Shown piece by piece: positions 1 through 6,199 of a stretch of DNA of 8,687 nucleotides. Each line of letters opens with the position of its first letter. Within the stretch, counting starts at the first letter, position 1. The notes below the pieces were generated by a model. That model was not told the origin of the DNA, searched no databases, and saw only the letters and a list, made by a program, of their open reading frames with translations. Source of the stretch: an uncultured Collinsella sp. (lineage in GTDB: Bacteria; Actinomycetota; Coriobacteriia; Coriobacteriales; Coriobacteriaceae). Position numbers and translations under genes: made by a program. The DNA lies in NCBI GenBank assembly GCA_902490405.1, contig CABUDS010000055.1, forward strand, positions 1-8,687, read 5' to 3'.

Positions 1-17
1 TATGAAAGGATATTGCA
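1..17 (+). promoter_or_regulatory. Ribosome binding site and possible truncated metal-operator half-site
   Basis: AAAGGA at 5-10 is the ribosome binding site for the ArsR-family gene. The first six bases, TATGAA, equal the reverse complement of the right arm (TTCATA) of the inverted repeat ahead of the ATPase gene. They could be one half of an autoregulatory operator whose partner lies outside the window. A six-base match is weak on its own. Confidence 0.35.
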
Positions 18-383
18 ATGAGCATCCGCGTTGATGAAACGAAACCCGACATCGAGGCCACCGAGCCCGTGATTCCCACCACCTGCTCGCCCGAGGACCT
101 TCCCGACGAGGAGCTTCTCTACGACCTCGCCGACCTGTTCAAGGTCTTCAGCGACACCACGCGTATCAAGATTCTCTACGCCCTCATGGGCCGCGAGCTC
201 TGCGTGGCAGACATCGCCGAGGCGACCGAAACCTCGCAGTCCGCGGTGTCGCACCAGCTGCGCACACTCAAGCAGTCGCACCTGGTCAAGTTTCGCCGCG
301 ACGGCCGCAACATCCTCTACTCGCTTGCCGACGATCACGTCTATACCATGCTCAACCAAGGCATGAGCCACATCTGCGAATAG
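18..383 (+). CDS. ArsR/SmtB-family zinc-type metal-sensing repressor
   Basis: A 121-residue winged-helix repressor that should bind DNA when metal-free and let go on binding Zn(II), Cd(II) or a similar ion. The helix-turn-helix core runs from about residue 37 to 100, with the family's TSQSAVSHQLRTLK recognition helix at 72-85. The C-terminal helix carries D105, H107, H118 and E121 in the exact spacing D-x-H-x10-H-x-x-E of the alpha5 zinc site of SmtB/CzrA. C23, C62 and D65 (ELCVAD) match the second, alpha3N-type site of SmtB/ZiaR, so both sites may be present. The start is supported by AAAGGA at 5-10, seven bases upstream. It lies 63 bp ahead of a small HMA gene and 382 bp ahead of a metal-pumping ATPase, which makes it their likely regulator. 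The family call is firm; the exact metal is inferred from the ligands. Confidence 0.93.
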   Translation: MSIRVDETKPDIEATEPVIPTTCSPEDLPDEELLYDLADLFKVFSDTTRIKILYALMGRELCVADIAEATETSQSAVSHQLRTLKQSHLVKFRRDGRNILYSLADDHVYTMLNQGMSHICE

Positions 384-446
384 CGACCAACCACGGTACC
401 AGCGCGGCCTGCACCCAAGCCGCAAATACAGAGAAAGGAACCCACC

Positions 447-665
447 ATGAAAAAGCAGTTCAAGCTCGACGAGATCGACTGTGCCAACTGTGCGCGCGAG
501 CTTCAGGACGAGCTGGCCAAGCTCGAGGGCGTCAAATCCGTGTCCGTTAACTTTATGACCCAGAAGCTGACGCTCGAGGCCGATGATGCTGAGTTCGACG
601 AGGTGCTCAACCGCGTTGTTGAGTTTACGGCCGACGCCGAGCCGGACTGCGAGATCATTCTCTAG
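447..665 (+). CDS. Stand-alone heavy-metal-associated (HMA) domain protein
   Basis: A 72-residue soluble protein consisting of a single ferredoxin-like HMA domain, the fold of CopZ and of the N-terminal domains of metal-pumping ATPases. The metal-binding loop reads EIDCANCA, with C12 and C15. An acidic residue (D11) directly precedes the CxxC, as in the GMDCAAC loop of E. coli ZntA, which favours Zn/Cd/Pb over copper. The segment LEGVKSVSVNFMTQKLTLE (26-44) is the usual HMA beta-alpha-beta core. An extra cysteine, C68, lies near the C-terminus. The ribosome site GAGAAAGGA (431-439) is well placed. It sits between the repressor and an ATPase that has no HMA domain of its own, so it probably supplies that domain in trans or buffers the ion. 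The role in delivery is inference. Confidence 0.88.
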   Translation: MKKQFKLDEIDCANCARELQDELAKLEGVKSVSVNFMTQKLTLEADDAEFDEVLNRVVEFTADAEPDCEIIL

Positions 666-686
666 CCCAGGTTTACGCCAACCCGC

Positions 687-709
687 AAGGCCGCGCTTGC
701 CGCGGCCTT
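687..709 (+). terminator. Hairpin between HMA gene and ATPase gene, possible weak terminator
   Basis: A perfect 9-bp inverted repeat (AAGGCCGCG / CGCGGCCTT) around a 5-nt loop starts 21 bp after the HMA stop codon. Only three T residues follow, so it may stop transcription partly or act as an mRNA-stabilising 3' end. It would partly uncouple the repressor/HMA transcript from the ATPase. Confidence 0.5.
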
Positions 710-723
710 TGCTCGCGAAATTA

Positions 724-741
724 TATGAGCGAGTGTTCATA
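724..741 (+). promoter_or_regulatory. Candidate ArsR/SmtB-type operator ahead of the ATPase
   Basis: TATGAGCGAGTGTTCATA is an 18-bp imperfect palindrome: the outer five bases pair perfectly and the seventh base from each end also pairs. SmtB, ZiaR and CzrA bind AT-rich repeats built on TGA...TCA half-sites, often ATATGAAC-like, and this site fits that pattern in an otherwise GC-rich region. It lies 24 bp before the ATPase start codon, where a bound repressor would block transcription. No convincing -35/-10 pair could be placed around it. Confidence 0.55.
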
Positions 742-750
742 CATTCAAAT

Positions 751-757
751 GGGAGGA
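751..757 (+). promoter_or_regulatory. Ribosome binding site fixing the ATPase start
   Basis: GGGAGGA lies eight bases before the ATG at 766. The same frame stays open upstream to an ATG at 583, but that part would overlap the HMA gene out of frame, would run through the hairpin and operator, and encodes an Arg/Pro/Ser-rich stretch unlike any ATPase. The start at 766 is therefore chosen. Confidence 0.8.
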
Positions 758-765
758 TACGAGTC

Positions 766-2718
766 ATGGCCACCGCCGACCCCAAAAAGAAAAAGAAGAA
801 GCGTAGGAAAAAAGAGTCGCTCGAGCATAAGCGCAACCGCATCCTGGTAGCGCTGGGCATTTTTGCCGTGGTGTACGCCCTCGATGAGCTCGGCACCCTC
901 ACTGCCGTATTCGGCACCCCGGGCGACATCTACGCCAGCTTCGCACTGTTCCTCGTGCCTTTTTTGATTGCCGGCTACGACGTGCTTCAAAAGGCATACA
1001 ACAACATCCGCCGCGGCAAGGCGTTCGACGAGAGCTTCCTCATGGCCGTCGCGACCATCGGCGCGTTTGCCATGGTGCTCTTCCCCGACACCGACCCGCA
1101 CATGGCCGAAGGCGCCGCCGTCATGCTGTTCTACCAGGTCGGCGAGCTGTTCCAGGCATACGCTGTGGGCAAGAGCCGCAAGTCGATCAGCGCCATGATG
1201 GACATCGCGCCCGACTACGCCAACGTCGAGCAACCCGACGGCACACTCGAGCAGGTCTTCCCCGATGACATCGCCGTTGGCACCGTCATCGTCGTCAAGC
1301 CCGGCGAGCGCGTGCCTATCGACGGCGTCATCGTCGAAGGCGAGACACAGCTCGATACCGCCGCGCTCACGGGCGAGTCAGTCCCCCGCCCGGCCAAAAC
1401 CGGAGACGATATCATCAGCGGCTGCATCAACATGACAGGTCTCATCCACGTGCGCACCACCAAGCCATTTGGCGAGTCCACCGTCGCGCGCGTCCTGGAG
1501 CTCGTAGAAAACGCCAGCGAAAAGAAGGCGCGCACCGAGAACTTCATCACGCGCTTCGCCCGCGTCTACACGCCCGCCGTCACCGGCGCTGCCGCGGTAC
1601 TCGCGCTCGGCGGCGGCTTGGTCACCGGCGCCTGGTCCGACTGGATCCTGCGCGGCCTGACCTTCCTGGTCGTCAGCTGCCCGTGCGCGCTCGTGATCAG
1701 CGTGCCGCTCAGCTTCTTTGGCGGCATCGGCGGCGCATCCAAGCTGGGCGTTCTCATCAAGGGTTCTAACTACCTCGAAACGCTCGCCGACGTGGACACC
1801 GTCGTCTTTGACAAGACGGGCACCCTCACCAACGGCACGTTCTCGGTGGTCGCCGTATCATTAAAAAAAAACTATACCGAGCAATCGCTGCTTGAAGTCG
1901 CAGCCCTCGCCGAGTCATTCTCCGACCATCCCATCGCGCAGTCGGTGCGCGCCGCCTACCAGGGCGAGCTCGACCCCAAGCGCGTGAGCGACTCCGCCAA
2001 CGACGCGGGCCATGGCGTGACAGCGACCATCGATGGCAAGCACGTCGTCGTCGGCAACGCCAAGATGCTCGCCGCAGCCGGCGTTGAAGCGCCGGGCTGT
2101 GAGGTCGTCGGTACCATCCTCCACGTGCTCGTGGACGGTGCGTATGCCGGCCACATCGTGATTGCAGACACCGTTAAGGCCGATGCCGAGCAGACGATCC
2201 GCGACCTGCACGCCGCCGGCGTCAAGCGCACCGTCATGCTCACGGGTGACCGCGAGGAAGTGGCTGCGTCCGTAGCCGAACAGTTGGGTCTCGACGAGTT
2301 CCACGCGCAGCTGCTGCCGGGCGACAAGGTCGAGCGCGTTGAGGCGCTACTCGCGGCCGAAAGTGGCAAGGGCAAGCTCGCCTTTGTCGGCGACGGTATC
2401 AACGACGCGCCTGTGCTTACGCGCGCCGATGTGGGCATTGCCATGGGCGCCATGGGCTCCGACGCCGCGATCGAGGCCGCCGACGTGGTGCTGATGGACG
2501 ACAAGCCGTCCAACATTTCCCGCGCGATCCGCGTGGCGCGCAAGACCATGACGATCGTTTGGCAGAACATCATCTTTGCACTGGGCATTAAGCTGCTGAT
2601 TCTGGTGCTCGCGGCGCTGGGCATCGCCAGTATGTGGCTTGCCGTCTTTGGCGACGTGGGCGTGGCGATCATCGCCATCCTGAACGCCATGCGCGCGATG
2701 GGTGTCAAGAACCTGTAG
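766..2718 (+). CDS. zntA: Zn2+/Cd2+-exporting P1B-type ATPase without N-terminal HMA domain
   Basis: A 650-residue inner-membrane pump that uses ATP to expel divalent soft metals. Visible signatures: TGES (202-205) in the actuator domain, SCPCALV with C305/C307 in the metal-binding helix, DKTGTLT with the phosphorylated D349, SDHPI with H388/P389 in the nucleotide domain, TGD at 493-495 and GDGINDAP (542-549). K609 in GIKLL and D630 in FGD of the last two helices are 21 residues apart, as are K693 and D714 of E. coli ZntA; this is the P1B-2 (Zn/Cd/Pb) signature. About eight membrane helices: near 27-46, 57-75, 92-107, 114-133, 266-287, 294-321, 602-621 and 623-642. Two oddities: no HMA domain at the N-terminus, replaced by ten consecutive Lys/Arg residues (7-16), and a run of nine A at 1863-1871 encoding L366-N369. 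The zntA symbol is by function, since cadA would serve equally well. Confidence 0.94.
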   Translation: MATADPKKKKKKRRKKESLEHKRNRILVALGIFAVVYALDELGTLTAVFGTPGDIYASFALFLVPFLIAGYDVLQKAYNNIRRGKAFDESFLMAVATIGAFAMVLFPDTDPHMAEGAAVMLFYQVGELFQAYAVGKSRKSISAMMDIAPDYANVEQPDGTLEQVFPDDIAVGTVIVVKPGERVPIDGVIVEGETQLDTAALTGESVPRPAKTGDDIISGCINMTGLIHVRTTKPFGESTVARVLELVENASEKKARTENFITRFARVYTPAVTGAAAVLALGGGLVTGAWSDWILRGLTFLVVSCPCALVISVPLSFFGGIGGASKLGVLIKGSNYLETLADVDTVVFDKTGTLTNGTFSVVAVSLKKNYTEQSLLEVAALAESFSDHPIAQSVRAAYQGELDPKRVSDSANDAGHGVTATIDGKHVVVGNAKMLAAAGVEAPGCEVVGTILHVLVDGAYAGHIVIADTVKADAEQTIRDLHAAGVKRTVMLTGDREEVAASVAEQLGLDEFHAQLLPGDKVERVEALLAAESGKGKLAFVGDGINDAPVLTRADVGIAMGAMGSDAAIEAADVVLMDDKPSNISRAIRVARKTMTIVWQNIIFALGIKLLILVLAALGIASMWLAVFGDVGVAIIAILNAMRAMGVKNL

Positions 2719-2725
2719 CGCCTGT

Positions 2726-2756
2726 GGTCCCTCCGGCCGGGACCGGGCTTGGTTTT
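2726..2756 (+). terminator. Possible intrinsic terminator of the ATPase gene
   Basis: GGTCCC (2726-2731) and GGGACC (2739-2744) form a 6-bp stem around a 7-nt loop eight bases after the ATPase stop. A GC-rich then T-rich tail ends in TTTT at 2753-2756. The tail is not immediately adjacent, so efficiency is uncertain. It competes with the larger palindrome that starts at 2735. Confidence 0.4.
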
Positions 2757-2864
2757 GAAAACGTCCTCGACCAATGAAACGCCCCCGTTCTGCTCCTTCG
2801 GAGCTACGAACGGGGGCGCTTCTGGTCTGCGGAGTGTTTTCAAAAACCAAGCCCGGTCCCGGCC
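2735..2864. repeat. 130-nt nested palindromic element between convergent genes
   Basis: The outer arms, 2735-2762 and 2836-2864, are reverse complements over 28 bases apart from one extra A in the right arm. Each arm ends in a small palindrome of the form GTTTT-G/C-AAAAC. Inside lies a second hairpin, 2776-2790 against 2808-2822 (15 bases, one mismatch, containing CGCCCCCGTTC), and inside that a third, GCTCC (2792-2796) with GGAGC (2800-2804) around TTC. It sits between the ends of the converging ATPase and DtxR-family genes, so it could end transcription from both sides. The near-perfect arms and layered design also fit a small mobile palindromic unit. No coding capacity is seen. The rest of the gap (2865-2942) is G/T-rich and holds nothing recognisable. 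Confidence 0.75.
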
Positions 2865-2942
2865 TGCGGTAACGTTGCTGGCGGTTCTTGGGCATCGCTT
2901 GGTGGCGGGGTTCCTTGTCTGAGTTGGACTTGGTTGGCGGGG

Positions 2943-3320
2943 CTACTGGTCCCGGTCGCTGTCCCGTCCCAGCATCGCCCTCAGCTTCTCAAAGCTTTCC
3001 TCGCTCAGGCAGTGCTCCATGTGGCAGCCCTCTTGCGACGCGACCTCAGCCGAAACACCCGCATCCTCCAGCAGCCCCACGAAAAAGCAGTGACGCTCCC
3101 ACATTTGGCGAGCGACCTCCAGACCACGCTCCGTCAGATGAACGTCGCGCTTGCCCATTTCGACATAGCCGTTGCTTTCCAGCGTCGCCATGGCCTTGGA
3201 AACGCTCGCCTTGGTCACGCCCAGGTATTCGGCGACGTCGATTGAGCGCACGATGCCCTGACGTTCCGATAGAACGTAGATCGATTCGAGATAGTCTTCT
3301 CCGGATTCACGCAGGGCCAT
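2943..3320 (-). CDS. DtxR/MntR-family metal-dependent transcriptional repressor
   Basis: A 125-residue repressor expected to bind DNA when loaded with Mn(II) or Fe(II). The winged helix spans about residues 1-65 (GEDYLESIYVL, then VTKASVSKAMATLESNGYVEM), followed by the dimerisation domain to about 118. There is no C-terminal SH3-like domain, so it has the short MntR-type layout (MntR about 142 residues). Likely ligands are D9, E12, H77, C99, E102 and H103. D9 and E12 correspond to D8 and E11 of B. subtilis MntR, whereas C99 corresponds to DtxR C102 (MntR has Glu there), giving a mixed set. The start has GAAAGG seven to eight bases upstream. It stands alone, converging on the ATPase gene, with a terminator between it and the HAD gene behind it. 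Metal choice and targets are not readable from sequence. Confidence 0.9.
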   Translation of the reverse strand: MALRESGEDYLESIYVLSERQGIVRSIDVAEYLGVTKASVSKAMATLESNGYVEMGKRDVHLTERGLEVARQMWERHCFFVGLLEDAGVSAEVASQEGCHMEHCLSEESFEKLRAMLGRDSDRDQ

Positions 3321-3374
3321 GGGCCGCCTTTCGCGATGGCTTCTAGTTAGCCTTTGGATACTTTTGCTTGATTT

Positions 3375-3420
3375 ACTTTACCGCAAAAGTTGCCCATGTC
3401 TTACTACTTTGCCTAAAAGT
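3375..3420. promoter_or_regulatory. Twin palindromes, candidate operators of the DtxR-family gene
   Basis: Two related inverted repeats lie in the upstream region: ACTTT-N6-AAAGT at 3375-3390 and ACTTT-N5-AAAGT at 3406-3420. Their starts are 31 bp apart, about three helical turns. Each continues on the plus strand into GTT(A)GCC. A further AGTTAGCC occurs at 3345-3352, and GTTAGCC and GCCTAA are also words of the classical DtxR box. The region is AT-rich against the local background. Autoregulation is the simplest reading. No clear -35/-10 pair was found. Confidence 0.5.
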
Positions 3421-3450
3421 TAGCCGTGTTTCACAAAACATGCGGGACGA

Positions 3451-3485
3451 AAACAAAATGGGGACGCCCCGCAAGGAGTGTCCCC
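3451..3485 (-). terminator. Intrinsic terminator after the ABC-F/HAD unit
   Basis: Read on the minus strand, GGGGACAC and GCGTCCCC (3485-3460) form an 8-bp stem, including one G-T pair, followed at once by ATTTTGTTT (3459-3451). This is a textbook rho-independent terminator 43 bp beyond the HAD stop codon. It isolates the downstream DtxR-family gene. Confidence 0.75.
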
Positions 3486-3529
3486 AGCTGCCGGCAGAAA
3501 AGGAACGTCCCTAAGTGCCGGCCGCAGCT
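3486..3529. repeat. Hairpin overlapping the HAD stop codon
   Basis: AGCTGCCGGCA (3486-3496) pairs with TGCCGGCCGCAGCT (3516-3529) with a three-base bulge. The loop contains the near-palindrome GGAACGTCCC. The right arm runs into the stop codon of the HAD gene. Together with the neighbouring terminator it forms a tandem hairpin 3' end. Confidence 0.55.
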
Positions 3530-4298
3530 ACAGTAGCCCAAAGTGCTTGGCGGCGTTGTAAATGCCGTCGTCGTCTACGGCGGTCGTAACGTAGGTCGCC
3601 GCGGCCTTCACGGTATCCTGCGCGTTGCCCATGGCCACACTTGTGCCCACGGCCGAGAACATCGACAGGTCGTTCTCGCCGTCGCCAAAGGCGATCGCCT
3701 CGCTCGCGTCGATGCCCAAGCGCTCCAGCGTCGCCGCCACGCCCAGGTCCTTGCCGCCGTTAGCGGGAATAATATCGCAGAACAGATCGCACCAGCGCGT
3801 AGTGAGCGAATGCGACACGGAATCGGTCACGATATGCTCGTCGGCCGGATCAACAAAGGCGCAAAACTGGTAGACCGGCGCGTCAAAGGCGTGCTCAAAC
3901 GGCTCCTCATGGTAGACAATCCCCGCGTTACTGCCAGCCGTCACCACGCGCTCGGACAGGCGGTTCACAAACGAATTCTCGCCCTGCATGCACAGCGAGT
4001 CGTAGCGCCCCTCGGCCACCTGGCCCACGATCACCGCAACGTCGTCCGGGTCAATCGGACAGCTGCGGTAAACCCCCTCGGCATCAAAGCAGCGCTGGCC
4101 CGAAAGCGTAATGTACGCATCCCAACCCAAGTCGAACAGCCAATCGGGCATCTGGTAGGTCGGGCGACCCGTAGCAATCACGCATGCGATCCCCTGCTCG
4201 TGAAAGCTATCGAGCACCCGCTGCGCCGACGCCGGAATCCGGTGCGTCTTAAAGCTCAGCAGCGTGCCGTCGATATCGAAAAACGCGGCTTTGATCAT
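3528..4298 (-). CDS. Cof-type HAD-superfamily hydrolase
   Basis: A 256-residue cytoplasmic phosphatase of the Cof/YidA group (HAD subclass IIB), whose members hydrolyse sugar phosphates, flavin mononucleotide and similar small phosphate esters. Motif I is FFDIDGTLL, with nucleophile D8 and acid/base D10. Motif II is ATGR with T43. The motif III lysine is K183 in GGKDLG. Motif IV is GDGENDLSM with D206 and D210, which bind Mg2+. The cap domain lies between about residues 85 and 180 and sets the substrate, which cannot be read from sequence. Length is normal for the family. It starts 6 bp after the ABC-F stop codon, and GAGGAG at the end of that gene serves as its ribosome site, so the two are co-transcribed. 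No functional link between the partners is evident. Confidence 0.92.
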   Translation of the reverse strand: MIKAAFFDIDGTLLSFKTHRIPASAQRVLDSFHEQGIACVIATGRPTYQMPDWLFDLGWDAYITLSGQRCFDAEGVYRSCPIDPDDVAVIVGQVAEGRYDSLCMQGENSFVNRLSERVVTAGSNAGIVYHEEPFEHAFDAPVYQFCAFVDPADEHIVTDSVSHSLTTRWCDLFCDIIPANGGKDLGVAATLERLGIDASEAIAFGDGENDLSMFSAVGTSVAMGNAQDTVKAAATYVTTAVDDDGIYNAAKHFGLL

Positions 4299-4304
4299 CC
4301 TCGT

Positions 4305-6164
4305 CTACTCCTCGCCCTCGAGCTTTTCGCTCGCCTCGAGCCATGCCATCTCCAGCTCGTCCATGGCGGCGTGGGCCTCGTCGATCTTTGCCTGCTGCTC
4401 GCCCAGCGCCGTGTAGTTGGTGGGATCGACCTGAGCCATCGCAGCCTCGGCCTCCTCCACGCGAGCGCGCTGCGTCTCCATCTTGCGCTCGAGCGAGCTC
4501 ACCTCGCGGCGGAGCTTCTGGCGCTCGGCGTTGGAAAGACCGTTGGGCTGCCCGCTCGTCTTGGGCTTTTCGGCCGCAACCGCTGCGGCGCCGGTGTCGA
4601 ACGTGCCGGTCTTGGCACTCGGTGCGCCCACGGGCTCGCCCTCGGCAGTAGCGTTGCACAGGCGCAGGTACTGGTCCACGCCGCCGGGCATATGCGTCAG
4701 GTGGCCGTCGAGCAGCGCCCACTGCTGGTCGGTCACGCGCTCCATCAAGAAGCGGTCGTGCGTCACCAGGATCAGCGTGCCCGGCCAGCCGTCCAGCAAG
4801 TCCTCGACAATCGCCAGCATGTCGGTATCCAGGTCGTTGCCGGGCTCGTCCAGGATGAGCACGTTGGGCTCGTCCAAGATTGTCAGTAGCAGCGACAGGC
4901 GGCGGCGCTGACCGCCCGAAAGATCGCCGATGCGGCTCCAGAGCTGCTGCGTCGTAAAGCCCAGACGCTCGCAGAGCTTCTCGGGCGAAGTCTCCTTGCC
5001 GTCAATGACGTAGTACTTCTTATAGTGGCTGAGCACCTCGCGAATCGTGTCGCCCATGTAGGGCTCGAGCTCCTCGAGCTGCTGCGACAGCACGCCAAAG
5101 CGCACCGTCTGGCCAATCTTCACACGGCCGCGCAGGGGCGCGATCTTGCCCTGAATCACGTCAAGCAGCGTGGACTTGCCGGCGCCGTTCTCGCCCAAAA
5201 GACCATAGCGGTCGCCCGCACCGATGAGCCAGGTCACGTCGGAGAGCACCTGCTTGGGCGCGCCGTCGGTATCCACATAGCCGGCGTCCACGTCGACCAC
5301 GTCGATAACCTGCTTGCCTAGGCGGCTCACCGCCAGGCGCTTGAGCTCCAGCTCGTCGCGCACAGGCGGCACGTCGGCAATCAGCTCGCGAGCGGCATCC
5401 ACGCGAAACTTGGGCTTGGTGGAACGCGCCTGGGCGCCGCGGCTTAGCCACGCGAGCTCCTTGCGCGCCATGTTGCGACGGCGCTCCTCGGTAACCGCGG
5501 CCATGCGATCGCGCTCCACGCGCTGCAGGATGTAGGCCGAGTAGCCGCCCTCGAAGGGGTCGACTTGGCCGTCGTGGACCTCCCACATGCTGGTGCAGAC
5601 CTCGTCCAAGAACCAGCGGTCATGCGTGACCACGAGCATGGCGCCCTGACCGCGCTGCCAGCGGGCCTTTAAGTGACGCGCGAGCCAGTTGATGGTGCGC
5701 ATGTCCAGGTGGTTGGTGGGCTCGTCGAGCATGAGCACGTCGTAGTCGCCGATCAGCAGGCGCGCAAGGTCCACGCGACGGCGCTGACCGCCCGAAAGCT
5801 CGCCCACCGTGCCCTCCCAGGGCACATCGCTAATGAGGCCAGCCAGGATCTGGCGCGTGCGGGGGCTCGAGGCCCACTCGTACTCGGGCGTGTCGCCCAC
5901 AACGGCATGATGTACGGTATCGGTGTCGACAAGCTGGTCCTTTTGGCCGAGCAGTCCGATCGTGGTGCCGCGGCGGTGCGTCACGCGTCCGTCGTCGGGT
6001 TCCAGCGTGCCGGCGAGCACGCTCAGCAGCGTCGACTTGCCGTCGCCGTTTTTACCGACAATACCAATGCGGTCGCCCTCGCCCACGCCGAGCGTCACGC
6101 TATCGAAAATATGCTTGGTGGGAAACTCTAGGCTGATGGAATCGCATCCCAAAAGAATCGCCAT
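4305..6164 (-). CDS. uup: Uup-type ABC-F ATPase
   Basis: A 619-residue soluble protein with two ABC ATPase domains and no membrane segments, as in ABC-F proteins, which act on ribosomes rather than in transport. Domain 1: Walker A GKNGDGKST (37-45), LSGGQ (123-127), Walker B LMLDEPTNHLD with E148. Linker of about residues 210-290 (the P-site tRNA-interacting region of the family), Arg/Lys-rich. Domain 2: GENGAGKST (324-332), LSGGQ (415-419), LILDEPGNDLD with E440. A low-complexity stretch (about 505-540) leads to a charged coiled coil (543-617). The C-terminal coiled coil, the NDLD form of the second Walker B and the length (E. coli Uup 635) all point to Uup rather than EttA. An antibiotic-resistance role cannot be excluded but nothing favours it. 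The start at 6164 is preferred over an in-frame upstream ATG at 6356, which would run across the pst terminator. Confidence 0.9.
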   Translation of the reverse strand: MAILLGCDSISLEFPTKHIFDSVTLGVGEGDRIGIVGKNGDGKSTLLSVLAGTLEPDDGRVTHRRGTTIGLLGQKDQLVDTDTVHHAVVGDTPEYEWASSPRTRQILAGLISDVPWEGTVGELSGGQRRRVDLARLLIGDYDVLMLDEPTNHLDMRTINWLARHLKARWQRGQGAMLVVTHDRWFLDEVCTSMWEVHDGQVDPFEGGYSAYILQRVERDRMAAVTEERRRNMARKELAWLSRGAQARSTKPKFRVDAARELIADVPPVRDELELKRLAVSRLGKQVIDVVDVDAGYVDTDGAPKQVLSDVTWLIGAGDRYGLLGENGAGKSTLLDVIQGKIAPLRGRVKIGQTVRFGVLSQQLEELEPYMGDTIREVLSHYKKYYVIDGKETSPEKLCERLGFTTQQLWSRIGDLSGGQRRRLSLLLTILDEPNVLILDEPGNDLDTDMLAIVEDLLDGWPGTLILVTHDRFLMERVTDQQWALLDGHLTHMPGGVDQYLRLCNATAEGEPVGAPSAKTGTFDTGAAAVAAEKPKTSGQPNGLSNAERQKLRREVSSLERKMETQRARVEEAEAAMAQVDPTNYTALGEQQAKIDEAHAAMDELEMAWLEASEKLEGEE

Positions 6165-6172
6165 ATGCCCTG

Positions 6173-6178
6173 CTCCTT
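6173..6178 (-). promoter_or_regulatory. Ribosome binding site fixing the ABC-F start
   Basis: On the minus strand AAGGAG lies eight bases before the ATG at 6164. The protein begins MAILLGCDSISLEF, as expected for the first strand of an ABC domain. This supports the start over the longer open frame. Confidence 0.8.
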
Positions 6179-6199
6179 CGTAGAAATTCAACGTTGTCC

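Noticed and set aside
583..765. In-frame upstream extension of the ATPase gene (extra 61 residues)
   Set aside because: It overlaps the HMA gene out of frame, crosses a hairpin and operator, encodes Arg/Pro/Ser-rich sequence unlike the family, and a good ribosome site precedes the ATG at 766.
1956..2843. 295-residue open frame on the minus strand
   Set aside because: It is antisense to the conserved ATPase domains and begins inside the palindromic element; no recognisable domain.
3543..4889. 448-residue open frame on the plus strand
   Set aside because: It is antisense to the HAD and ABC-F genes, is rich in His/Arg/Ala/Val with no domain, and is a GC-driven shadow.
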